Shown in pieces: positions 34,793-42,955 of a stretch of 64,000 nt of DNA. Origin of the DNA: UBA1227 sp045642705 (lineage in GTDB: Bacteria; Bacillota; Clostridia; Oscillospirales; Acutalibacteraceae); assembly GCA_045642705.1 (NCBI GenBank), contig JAZUJK010000021.1, positions 62,001 to 126,000 of the forward strand, written 5' to 3'. Below the pieces are notes generated by a model. That model was not told the DNA's origin. It saw nothing but the letters and a program-made list of their open reading frames with translations, and ran no database searches. Position 1 is the stretch's first letter. Each line of letters opens with the position of its first letter. The translations under genes were made by a program, and so were the position numbers.

Positions 34793-35481
34793 CTGAACAC
34801 CTCCCTGAAGAGGCCATCTACTGTCTTGCCCTGCTTCTTGACATCATCAACTGTTGAATGCTGCAAGATTTCGCCCTCACGGATAAATACAAATTCATTG
34901 AGAACTGGCTCAACATCCGCGATAAGGTGGGTTGAAATAAGAACAGTAGAATCCTGCGCATAGTTGCCTATGATTGTCTCAAGAATGTAGTCACGAGCAG
35001 CAGGATCTACGCCGCCGATAGGCTCGTCGAGCAAGTAGAGCTTAGCCTCGCGGCTCATAACAAGGATAAGCTGCACCTTCTCGCGGTTACCCTTGGAAAG
35101 ATCCTTTAGCGGACGCTTTGGATCTATTTCGAGACGCTCAAGCATCTCATATGCCTTTTCTTTATTAAAGTCCTTGTAGAAATCGCCCATAAAATCAACA
35201 TGTCTGCTGATTTTCTTGGAGAGGTCCAAGTAATTGCGCTCTGGAAGATACGCAACCATTTTCTTGGTCTCAACGCCTGGCTTCTGGCCTCCTACAAGTA
35301 TCTCGCCTGCGGTTGGAAGAAGCAGACCGGAAGCGAGTTTTATCAAAGTGGTTTTACCACTACCATTAGGTCCAAGTAAGCCGATTACTTTACCTTCTGG
35401 CAACTCAAGATTTATTCCCTTGAGTGCGGTGAAACTACCATATTGCTTCTTTAAATGGTTACATTCAAGTATGTTAGCCAC
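34786..35481 (-). CDS. ABC transporter ATP-binding protein, YtrB-like
   Basis: A 231-residue ATPase with Walker A GPNGSGKTT near residue 37, signature LSKGNREKV (a variant of LSGGQ, as in YtrB-like proteins), Walker B LYLLDEPIGGVDP and the switch His in LISTHL. It pairs with the downstream permease. YtrB-type systems are usually preceded by a GntR-family regulator. Here mfd lies upstream instead, so control is probably from the mfd operon promoter. Confidence 0.88.
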   Translation of the reverse strand: MANILECNHLKKQYGSFTALKGINLELPEGKVIGLLGPNGSGKTTLIKLASGLLLPTAGEILVGGQKPGVETKKMVAYLPERNYLDLSKKISRHVDFMGDFYKDFNKEKAYEMLERLEIDPKRPLKDLSKGNREKVQLILVMSREAKLYLLDEPIGGVDPAARDYILETIIGNYAQDSTVLISTHLIADVEPVLNEFVFIREGEILQHSTVDDVKKQGKTVDGLFREVFRC

Positions 35482-35509
35482 GTAGGATTCCTCCTTATAT
35501 AGAATAGAG

Positions 35510-38500
35510 TTATTTTACCATATTTTTGCTCGCAGAGGCAAGTATCATAAGTGCACTCTTTAGAGTTTTTATGGTGTCTTTTGGATTGTCCACCTTGACT
35601 GAAACGTATGGTTTGGAGCCAGCGGATACGAGGATATGACCTTTCATAGCCTCGTTCAGGCGTGTGACGCCACGCATGTCAATGGTGTTCCAATATAGGA
35701 TGAGGTTCTGACCGTTTTGACCAATCTCATAGATTCCGAGAGAGGCCGCAGTGTTTCTGAGCTGAGATATCTCAATCAGGCCGAGCACGGAAGCCGGTGG
35801 GTCTCCGAAACGGTCGATGAGCTCATCCGTTACATCCATTGCGTCCTCAGCAGTTCTAACATCCGCAATTCGTCTGTAAATTGCGAGCCTGTGTGGAACG
35901 CTATTTATGTAACTGTCCGGAATATGTGCATCGATTTGAATATCAATCAGACATTCTGGATCTGGTACAACCGGTTTGTTCTCAGAGATACCCTTATTCT
36001 CCGCAATTGCCTCGGCAAGTATCTTGAGATACATGTCGTATCCGACCGCTTCCATGTGGCCATGCTGCTGAGCGCCAAGTATACTGCCCGCTCCACGGAG
36101 TTCAAGATCTCTCATCGCAATTTTAAATCCGGAGCCAAACTCCGTATATTCTCTAATTGCGGTCAGTCTCCTATATGCAATCTCCGTCAATTCCTTGCCA
36201 CCATAGAAGGTGAAATATGCGAATGCTCGTCTGCTGGAGCGTCCAATTCTTCCTCTTATCTGGTGCAATTGGGCAAGGCCCAAATGGTCTGAATTCTCAA
36301 TGATTAGAGTATTCGCATTAGGCACATCAACGCCTGTCTCAATTATGGTCGTGCAGACGAGAACATCTATCTCGCCCTCAACTAGGCGGCGCCATACATC
36401 GGAGAGTTCCTCCTCTCCCATCTTGCCATGGGCAATGCCAATTCGCGCCTCTGGAACGAGTTCGTGAATTCTCGCTGCACAGTGCATGATTGAATCCACG
36501 TTGTTGTGCATATAATAGACCTGTCCGCCACGGCGGAGTTCCCGCTCTATCGCATCAGCCACGAGACCTGGGTCATATTCCATGACATAGGTCTGTACAG
36601 GGTGGCGGTCGAGCGGCGCCTCCTCAATTATTGACATATCTCTAATTCCTGTCATCGCCATATTGAGTGTTCTAGGTATCGGTGTGGCGGACAGTGTAAG
36701 TACATCAACATTTGGGAATTTTTCCTTGAGTTTCTCCTTTTGGGCAACGCCAAAGCGCTGTTCCTCGTCAATTATGAGAAGCCCCAAGTCACGGAATTCT
36801 ACATCCTTAGAAATCAGTCTATGTGTTCCGACAACAATGTCAGTATATCCCGCTTTGATATTTTGTACCGTTTTTCTCTGCTGGGATGGTGTTCTAAAAC
36901 GTGACAACATCTCTATTTCAAACGGGAAGCCATCAAAGCGACGAACTATCGTATTGTAATGCTGGAACGCAAGAATTGTTGTCGGCACGAGGAACGCGCA
37001 TTGCTTGCCCTCGGCAATACATTTGAAGGCTGCGCGAAGTGCAACTTCCGTCTTGCCAAATCCAACATCTCCACAGAGAAGTCTGTCCATTGGAACAGGC
37101 TTTTCCATATCCTTCTTAATCTCATTTATACAGCGGAGCTGGTCCTCTGTCTCATCATATTCAAAGCGCCTCTCAAAGTCACTCTGCATGTCAATATCCG
37201 GCGAGAATGCATACCCAGGTGTGCATTGACGCTTGGCATATAGCTCAGTCAATTCCTTAGCCATATCATTTACAGCGGAGCGCACTTTCGCCTTGGAATT
37301 GGCCCATTCCTTGCCACCGAGACGGTTGAGTTTTACTGTCTTGCTGTCCTCCCTAGGACCTATATATTTTGATACGAGGTCCAGCTGAGTTACAGGGACA
37401 TAGAGAACGTCTCCCTTGGCATATTTTATCTTGATATAATCCTTGGTAAGGCCTGATACAGATAGATTTTCTATACCGTCAAAGATACCTACACCGTGGA
37501 TATTATGGACAATATAATCTCCCTTATGGAGTTCATCCAAACTGTGGAAAGCGTTTTCAGCTTTGTTCCTAAAACGCTTCTTTACGCCACCACCCACTGC
37601 GCCGTGGGTTATAAGTTGAAAGTTGCCATCTGGGATTCTAAAGCCAGATGAGAATGTATTTGGCAGAACTGTTATCTTGCCTCGTGGAAATTCCTTAGGC
37701 GCATAGAGCGAGAAAAAGGCCTTATATCCTTTTTCTGACAGCTCCTCTGCAATGGCCTTGGCACCTTTCGCAGTGCCCGCGGCAATTACAGTGGTGGCGC
37801 CCTTTTCTAAGATATCCTCAGTGAGGCTGGACACAGTGCCATTCCACTGTGGCATCTGTCCGAGACTGAGGGTGAAAAGTTCAGATATTGGTGTGTCGAA
37901 ACTTCCTCTTGCGAAATTATCGAGATAGATTGTATTCGCATTCTGATAATCAGATACGAGCGCTTGGAAGCCTATTGTAAAGTCACCCATTGACTTGACA
38001 TAATCGCCTGATTCCAGCGCGTCACGTATCTCCTCATGATGTATCTTATTGAACGAATTTACACGCTCTTTTACAGCACTGCTCTCCAGTACGAAAAGCA
38101 GATCCTTATCCCTCATATATCCGAGTGGCGTTGTCGCATCCGGATAGATTAAATTGATATATTTGTCGAGACAGATATCTGAAATATGATTGCGGATTTT
38201 ATCCGAATCCTCAAGTATCTTGGCCTTGGAATTCTCTTTCTTAATCTTGCGCGACAGTGCCTCTATCTCATCTGCTAGAGTTTCACTATCAAGGGCAAAA
38301 ATTTCATTGGATGGCGTGATTTGAACCTCATCTATGGTGTCGGTTCTTCTCTGACTTAGAGTGTCGAACTCGGCGATTGTATCCACCTCGTCACCCCAGA
38401 GTTCCATACGAATTGGATGCTCACGGTCAGGTGGGAAGAAGTCAACAATTCCACCTCTTACAGCATATTGTCCCTGTCCCTCGACCTCATCACGACGGCT

Positions 38501-38980
38501 GTATCCCGCTGCATCAAGAGCAAGGATGAGATCGTCGAGATCAACTGTTCCACCTTGCTTTAAGGTGATGATTCTCTTGGCAAGAACATTGCTCGGAATT
38601 GTCTTCTCAACCGCCGCTGCAGCAGGCATAACAATGACATCCGCCGTACCCATTATGAGGCTCGACAATGTTCCCATTCTTGCGCGCTCATAGTCATGCG
38701 ACCTCGTCTGTCCCGAGATGAGACCGAGGTCACGCGCTGGGAACACTTGCGCTTTTGTGCCAAATGCAACGAGGTCATCGACGAGTTTCGTCGCCATAGC
38801 CTCGTCTGGCGTAATCACAAAAGCGCGAGACCCGCTCGCATCCTGCAGCGCATGTATTACCAGCGCCTTGTGAATATTGGCCACGCCAAGTACTCCCAGT
38901 GGGCTCTTGCCCCCTAGGATTGTCTCTTTTATTTTGCTATATTCAGCATTTTTCAAAAGAGATTTTTCGTAGCCTGTCAT
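35510..38980 (-). CDS. mfd: transcription-repair coupling factor Mfd
   Basis: A 1156-residue ATP-dependent translocase of usual length. A UvrB-like N-terminal region binds UvrA, an RNA-polymerase-interacting domain (about 480-560, GDYIVHNIHGVGIFDG) follows, and the helicase motor has Walker A GDVGFGKTEVA near 646 and Walker B IIDEEQRFGV. A C-terminal TRCF domain contains the late region near 1010-1110. It removes stalled RNA polymerase at lesions and recruits nucleotide-excision repair. GAGGA lies before the ATG. It is downstream of pth in the common pth-mfd order. Confidence 0.97.
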   Translation of the reverse strand: MTGYEKSLLKNAEYSKIKETILGGKSPLGVLGVANIHKALVIHALQDASGSRAFVITPDEAMATKLVDDLVAFGTKAQVFPARDLGLISGQTRSHDYERARMGTLSSLIMGTADVIVMPAAAAVEKTIPSNVLAKRIITLKQGGTVDLDDLILALDAAGYSRRDEVEGQGQYAVRGGIVDFFPPDREHPIRMELWGDEVDTIAEFDTLSQRRTDTIDEVQITPSNEIFALDSETLADEIEALSRKIKKENSKAKILEDSDKIRNHISDICLDKYINLIYPDATTPLGYMRDKDLLFVLESSAVKERVNSFNKIHHEEIRDALESGDYVKSMGDFTIGFQALVSDYQNANTIYLDNFARGSFDTPISELFTLSLGQMPQWNGTVSSLTEDILEKGATTVIAAGTAKGAKAIAEELSEKGYKAFFSLYAPKEFPRGKITVLPNTFSSGFRIPDGNFQLITHGAVGGGVKKRFRNKAENAFHSLDELHKGDYIVHNIHGVGIFDGIENLSVSGLTKDYIKIKYAKGDVLYVPVTQLDLVSKYIGPREDSKTVKLNRLGGKEWANSKAKVRSAVNDMAKELTELYAKRQCTPGYAFSPDIDMQSDFERRFEYDETEDQLRCINEIKKDMEKPVPMDRLLCGDVGFGKTEVALRAAFKCIAEGKQCAFLVPTTILAFQHYNTIVRRFDGFPFEIEMLSRFRTPSQQRKTVQNIKAGYTDIVVGTHRLISKDVEFRDLGLLIIDEEQRFGVAQKEKLKEKFPNVDVLTLSATPIPRTLNMAMTGIRDMSIIEEAPLDRHPVQTYVMEYDPGLVADAIERELRRGGQVYYMHNNVDSIMHCAARIHELVPEARIGIAHGKMGEEELSDVWRRLVEGEIDVLVCTTIIETGVDVPNANTLIIENSDHLGLAQLHQIRGRIGRSSRRAFAYFTFYGGKELTEIAYRRLTAIREYTEFGSGFKIAMRDLELRGAGSILGAQQHGHMEAVGYDMYLKILAEAIAENKGISENKPVVPDPECLIDIQIDAHIPDSYINSVPHRLAIYRRIADVRTAEDAMDVTDELIDRFGDPPASVLGLIEISQLRNTAASLGIYEIGQNGQNLILYWNTIDMRGVTRLNEAMKGHILVSAGSKPYVSVKVDNPKDTIKTLKSALMILASASKNMVK

Positions 38981-38999
38981 TTTATTTCCTCACATGGCA

Positions 39000-39026
39000 A
39001 TGCCCCCATCAGTCTATGATGGGGGT
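39000..39026 (-). other. hairpin overlapping the pth stop codon
   Basis: The stem ACCCCCATCA / TGATGGGGGC with loop TAGAC contains the pth stop codon. No T-tract follows on the minus strand. It may separate pth from mfd expression or protect the message. Confidence 0.45.
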
Positions 39027-39617
39027 GTCTTCATTTTCTTCTTTTTTCTTTTTCTTGGTGTTATAGAGATTCATTGCAGAGGCTGTATCACCAGCCACTA
39101 TCAAGTCAACAGCAGCAGCTGCTTTCTTGATTGTCTCATTCATCAGAGGAATGTCATCCTTCGCAAATCGTCCGAGGACATGATCTGCAAGATCGGAATC
39201 CATATCCCGTCTCTCTCCCACACCGATTTTAACACGTGGGAATTTGTCTGATCCTAGATGAGCAATGATACTCTTTAGACCATTGTGGCCCCCTGCTGTG
39301 CCAGAGCGTCTAATCCTTAGAACACCTGGGTCGAGACTGATATCATCCGATAAAACGATGATATTCTCAGGTGGGACCTTGTAGAAACGCGCCGCCTCAC
39401 CTACGGCTTCTCCGCTGTTGTTCATATATGTCTGAGGCTTCATGAGAAGGCACTTCTCAGTGCCAATCATGCAAGATGCGGTCAGTGCTTTGAACTTCAA
39501 ATGATCTATCTTGACCCCATGATTTTCCGCAACAGCATTTATTGCGATAAAGCCGATATTGTGGCGCGTCTGCTCATATTCCGGGCCCGGATTTCCGAGT
39601 CCTACGATTATAAACAT
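39009..39617 (-). CDS. pth: peptidyl-tRNA hydrolase
   Basis: A 202-residue enzyme. Its GLGNPGPEYEQTRHNIGF start contains the catalytic His near residue 20. MKPQTYMNNSGEAV and LSDDISLDPGVLRIRRSG (His/Asp region) follow. It releases peptides from stalled peptidyl-tRNAs. It has a C-terminal Lys/Glu-rich extension of about 15 residues. It begins 13 bases after the RING/DUF2628 gene. Confidence 0.97.
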   Translation of the reverse strand: MFIIVGLGNPGPEYEQTRHNIGFIAINAVAENHGVKIDHLKFKALTASCMIGTEKCLLMKPQTYMNNSGEAVGEAARFYKVPPENIIVLSDDISLDPGVLRIRRSGTAGGHNGLKSIIAHLGSDKFPRVKIGVGERRDMDSDLADHVLGRFAKDDIPLMNETIKKAAAAVDLIVAGDTASAMNLYNTKKKKKEENEDTPIID

Positions 39618-39630
39618 ACGCTTTTCCCTT

Positions 39631-40590
39631 CTATTTTATAAACCGTCTCAACATGGTTGCGAGATCTCGGTGTTTCTCGAAATATAGGCCAAAGCCAAAT
39701 ATTACAACATAAACTAAAATGCAGAACAAAATGAGTTGCGGTACACTCCGTCCGCCTCTGCTCTTTATGAACTTTTCTCGTTCCTCTGCATTCTCAATCT
39801 TCCTTGATTTATCAAGTACTGATGTGCAGTGCTGCATATATAGATAGTTGGCAAATAGAGCACTGAGAATATCAACTACAAGTTCTACATCACCAGCTGC
39901 ATTTAGAGCTTCTGGCTGAGGAGGAAGCTTCTTTTGAGCATCCTCAATAGCAGCATTCATCTCATCTGTTGTCTCATAATCTTTCGATAACAAAACTTCG
40001 TTGTAAACCTTGTAAGTCTCGTTGTAATACTTGTTGATATCATTCATAAAAATTGCTGGAATGATAAGGATACAGAGAAGTGTGATAATTGCATATTTCC
40101 ACATTTTTCTGTATGCGAAGTAAAGTGGGCCCAGGAAAAATGCGGCCCAGTTCCAAGAGACTTTCTTGCCAGTTTTATCCATCTTGAGAAAACGAGGGAT
40201 AAATTTATATGTGTTCTTTTGAACAACACTTGCATAGTCATCTACTGTGTAGTTGCCTATCTTTTCATTTCCCTTGATCTCACGATAAACTGGGAGCGAA
40301 TTTCCCTCCTGGTCATAACCCATTTCACCGATTACGCCATTGACTGGCATATTTTCCTTGGTGAGCTTTTGAACCTCTTTTACCTCTGCCTTAGGAGCGG
40401 CTGGTTCCTCTGGCTTGTTAGGATTTACGAAAGTGAAATTGTCTTGATGCTTACTCTCGAAGGCACATTCGCCTATTTTATTGTAACAGTCACGGTGGTG
40501 TGGTGTGCCGCAATCTGGGCATACAACGACATCAGAATTGTCGTCGAAAACCTCGTGACATACTGGACATTTTACTCCTGTGTATTTCAT
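39631..40590 (-). CDS. prokaryotic RING-finger-like plus DUF2628 membrane protein
   Basis: A 319-residue protein. Residues 8-43 form a RING/zinc-ribbon-like motif: CPVC, CPDC, then HH, Cys and Cys, as in the prokaryotic RING family 1. A Pro/Glu/Ala-rich linker follows, and a DUF2628-type membrane domain (SWNWAAFFLGPLYFAYRKMW near 152-171) with several helices. Proteins of this layout are common in Clostridia and have no agreed function. A divergent promoter pair with prfB lies upstream. It is the first gene of the pth-mfd operon. Confidence 0.8.
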   Translation of the reverse strand: MKYTGVKCPVCHEVFDDNSDVVVCPDCGTPHHRDCYNKIGECAFESKHQDNFTFVNPNKPEEPAAPKAEVKEVQKLTKENMPVNGVIGEMGYDQEGNSLPVYREIKGNEKIGNYTVDDYASVVQKNTYKFIPRFLKMDKTGKKVSWNWAAFFLGPLYFAYRKMWKYAIITLLCILIIPAIFMNDINKYYNETYKVYNEVLLSKDYETTDEMNAAIEDAQKKLPPQPEALNAAGDVELVVDILSALFANYLYMQHCTSVLDKSRKIENAEEREKFIKSRGGRSVPQLILFCILVYVVIFGFGLYFEKHRDLATMLRRFIK

Positions 40591-40616
40591 GGTTACACCT
40601 CCAAATATACCCGTTT

Positions 40617-40645
40617 ATTATACACTATTTTTCTTTACAAGACAA
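40617..40645 (-). promoter_or_regulatory. promoter of the RING-pth-mfd operon
   Basis: TTGTCT (40645-40640) and TATAAT (40622-40617) are spaced 17 bases apart on the minus strand. The -35 region overlaps the prfB promoter on the other strand. Confidence 0.65.
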
Positions 40646-40662
40646 AACTTTTCTATTATAAT
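40634..40662 (+). promoter_or_regulatory. promoter of prfB
   Basis: TTTACA (40634-40639) and TATAAT (40657-40662) are separated by 17 bases. The start of transcription near 40669 leaves too little room for a GTG at 40673, which supports the GTG at 40691. Confidence 0.7.
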
Positions 40663-40690
40663 GTGAAAATGCGTGAAAGGACTGATTATT

Positions 40691-41812
40691 GTGCTCCAAT
40701 ACGAAGAGCTTAGACTCTCCCTTCTCGAGAACGAAAAGCCACTTGCCGAACTGAAAGTTGCACTCGGTCTCGACCAGATGAAAGATGAAATAAAAAGACT
40801 AGAGGAAGAGGCTGCACAGGAGGGCTTTTGGGATGATCTTGAGAACTCCCAAAAGGTACTTCAGCGCACATCTTCCCTCAAGAATAAAGTTGCAGCATAT
40901 GAGGAACTTCAAGGCCTCTTTGACGACTCTCTCGTTATGATTGAACTCGCCGATGAGGAGGGCGATGAAAGCCTCTTTGATGAGTGCCAAGAGAGCGTAA
41001 ACGAGTTCAAAAGCAAGCTCGATACAATGACGCTTTCAACACTCCTCACAGGCGAATATGATAGCAACAATGCCATCTTGACATTCCACGCCGGCGCAGG
41101 CGGAACAGAGGCCCAGGACTGGGCATCAATGCTGTTTCGCATGTACAACCGCTGGGGTGAACGCCATGGCTTTAAGGTGACCACAACCGACTACCTCGAC
41201 GGAGATGAGGCTGGACTAAAGTCCGCCACCATCATCATCGAGGGCGAAAATGCTTATGGATATATGAAATCAGAGGCTGGCGTTCACCGCCTCGTTCGCG
41301 TATCTCCATTCGATGCCGCAGGTCGACGTCACACCTCATTTGCAGCTATTGAAGTAATGCCTGAAATCGATGACAACATAGAGGTCGACCTCCGTCCAGA
41401 GGACATCGAAATGGAGGTTTACCGCGCTTCCGGCGCCGGCGGACAGAAAGTCAACAAGACATCCTCCGCTGTACGTCTCATCCACAAGCCAACCGGCATT
41501 GTTGTATGTTGCCAAGTCGAGCGTTCGCAGCATCAGAACCGTGAGGTCTGCATGCGTATGCTTAAATCAAAACTCATCGAAATCAAGGAACGCGAACATC
41601 TCGACAAGATCGAGGACATCAAGGGCACCAAGACAGAGATCGCTTGGGGCAACCAGATTAGAAACTATGTCTTTATGCCATATACTTTGGCCAAGGACAC
41701 TCGTACCAATTACGAAATGGGTAATATTAACGCCGTTATGGACGGTGACATTGATGGATTTATCAATGCATATCTCCAGCAGCAGTCACTTAACAATTTA
41801 AAAAATAATTGA
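40691..41812 (+). CDS. prfB: peptide chain release factor 2
   Basis: A 373-residue class I release factor. It has the SPF stop-codon reading motif (RVSPFDAAGRRH) and the GGQ loop GAGGQKVNKT. It recognises UGA and UAA. The usual programmed +1 frameshift (in-frame UGA near codon 26) is absent, because the frame is continuous from the start. The GTG at 40691 was chosen because AAAGGA lies 9 bases upstream and it fits the promoter. Its TGA stop overlaps the -35 box of the rpsF promoter. Confidence 0.95.
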   Translation: MLQYEELRLSLLENEKPLAELKVALGLDQMKDEIKRLEEEAAQEGFWDDLENSQKVLQRTSSLKNKVAAYEELQGLFDDSLVMIELADEEGDESLFDECQESVNEFKSKLDTMTLSTLLTGEYDSNNAILTFHAGAGGTEAQDWASMLFRMYNRWGERHGFKVTTTDYLDGDEAGLKSATIIIEGENAYGYMKSEAGVHRLVRVSPFDAAGRRHTSFAAIEVMPEIDDNIEVDLRPEDIEMEVYRASGAGGQKVNKTSSAVRLIHKPTGIVVCCQVERSQHQNREVCMRMLKSKLIEIKEREHLDKIEDIKGTKTEIAWGNQIRNYVFMPYTLAKDTRTNYEMGNINAVMDGDIDGFINAYLQQQSLNNLKNN

Positions 41813-41837
41813 CATAGCGCACGTTTTTATTTATAAT
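41809..41837 (+). promoter_or_regulatory. perfect consensus sigma-A promoter of rpsF-ssb-rpsR
   Basis: TTGACA (41809-41814), a 17-base spacer and TATAAT (41832-41837) match the consensus exactly. The -35 box contains the prfB stop codon. Confidence 0.95.
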
Positions 41838-41852
41838 TACAAAACGCACCTT

Positions 41853-41878
41853 GCTCTATCCGATGTAAGAGATAGGGC
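41853..41878 (+). promoter_or_regulatory. leader hairpin with unpaired CCG, likely S6:S18 autoregulatory motif
   Basis: The stem GCTCTAT / ATAGGGC encloses a loop starting with CCG. A stem with an unpaired CCG is the recognition feature of the S6:S18 mRNA motif. It lies just before rpsF. Confidence 0.5.
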
Positions 41879-41903
41879 CAGAGACCAAAAGGAGGTAAAA
41901 ACA

Positions 41904-42185
41904 ATGGCTAAGAACTATGAAGCAATGCTCGTATTCTCAGTAAAGAATGGTGAAGACGCAGCAAAAGCAAATTTCGAGAAGTTTAAAGCACTTATCGAAA
42001 AGAACGGTACCATTGGCAACGTAGATGAATGGGGTGTTCGTAAGCTTGCTTATGACATCAACTACGAGTCAGACGGTATGTACTTTGTAGTAGAATATCA
42101 GGCAGAGCCTGATTTCCCAGCTGAGTTCGAACGTGTCCTCGGTATCACCGATGGCGTACTTCGTTTCCTCAACATTGCAAAGTAA
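41904..42185 (+). CDS. rpsF: ribosomal protein S6
   Basis: A 93-residue S6 protein beginning MAKNYEAMLVFSVKN and including GVRKLAYDINYESDGMY. It binds S18 on the 30S platform. AGGAGG lies upstream. It is first in the rpsF-ssb-rpsR operon, the standard order in Firmicutes, with a consensus promoter and a likely autoregulatory leader. Confidence 0.97.
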   Translation: MAKNYEAMLVFSVKNGEDAAKANFEKFKALIEKNGTIGNVDEWGVRKLAYDINYESDGMYFVVEYQAEPDFPAEFERVLGITDGVLRFLNIAK

Positions 42186-42203
42186 TCACAGGAGGTACTA
42201 ACT

Positions 42204-42641
42204 ATGCTTAACTGTGCAGTAATCATGGGTCGTCTTACAGCAGACCCAGAACTTCGTACAACTACTAGCGGAATCTCTGTTACAAGCTTTTCCGTTGCAG
42301 TTGACCGTTCCTATGTTAGACCTGGCGAAGAGCGTCAGACAGACTTCATCAACGTTGTTGCTTGGAGACAGACAGCTGAATTCGTAACTCGTTATTTCCA
42401 CAAGGGATCAATGATTGCAGTTCAGGGTTCTATCCAGACAAGAAGTTATGAGGACAAGACAGGCGCTAAGCGCACAGCAGTAGAAATCGTTGCTGATAAC
42501 GTTTCTTTCTGTGGCTCGAAGAATGACGGCGGCGCAGCACCAGTTGCAGCACCAATGGACGCAGCTCCAGCACCTTCATTCTCAACAGCAAATGCTGCTG
42601 ACTTCTCTACTTCTGACATGGAAGATGAATTACCATTCTAA
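42204..42641 (+). CDS. ssb: single-stranded DNA-binding protein
   Basis: A 145-residue protein. An OB-fold (about 1-105, starting NCAVIMGRLTADPEL) is followed by a short Ala/Pro-rich linker and the acidic tip EDELPF that recruits partner proteins. It binds single-stranded DNA in replication and repair. It is placed between rpsF and rpsR as in related bacteria. Confidence 0.96.
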   Translation: MLNCAVIMGRLTADPELRTTTSGISVTSFSVAVDRSYVRPGEERQTDFINVVAWRQTAEFVTRYFHKGSMIAVQGSIQTRSYEDKTGAKRTAVEIVADNVSFCGSKNDGGAAPVAAPMDAAPAPSFSTANAADFSTSDMEDELPF

Positions 42642-42662
42642 TTAATATAGGAGGATACCATA

Positions 42663-42905
42663 ATGGCATTTGATAAAAACGCTCATGGCGCAAGAAAGTC
42701 ACGCAAAAAAGTTTGCTCTTTCTGCGTAGAGAAAGTTGATACAATCGACTACAAGGATACAGCTCGTCTCCGCAAGTACACAAGCGACCGCGCTAAGATC
42801 CTTCCAAGACGTGTAACAGGCACATGTGCTTATCATCAGAGAGAGCTCACAACAGCTATCAAGCGTGCTCGCCACGTTGCACTTCTTCCATACTCAGCTG
42901 ACTAA
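42663..42905 (+). CDS. rpsR: ribosomal protein S18
   Basis: An 80-residue S18 protein with DTARLRKYTSDRAKILPRR and the conserved end HVALLPYSAD. It has the Cys-containing start CSFCVEK of zinc-ribbon (C+) S18 forms. The gene ends the operon and is followed by a strong terminator. Confidence 0.97.
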   Translation: MAFDKNAHGARKSRKKVCSFCVEKVDTIDYKDTARLRKYTSDRAKILPRRVTGTCAYHQRELTTAIKRARHVALLPYSAD

Positions 42906-42918
42906 TTAGTTGAATAAA

Positions 42919-42955
42919 AAGACCCGCTCAATCGAGCGGGTCTTATTTTTTTATA
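42919..42955. terminator. bidirectional terminator after rpsR
   Basis: The stem GACCCGCTC / GAGCGGGTC with loop AATC is followed by TTATTTTTTTA on the plus strand. The A-rich left side gives a T-tract for the opposite gene. Confidence 0.92.
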
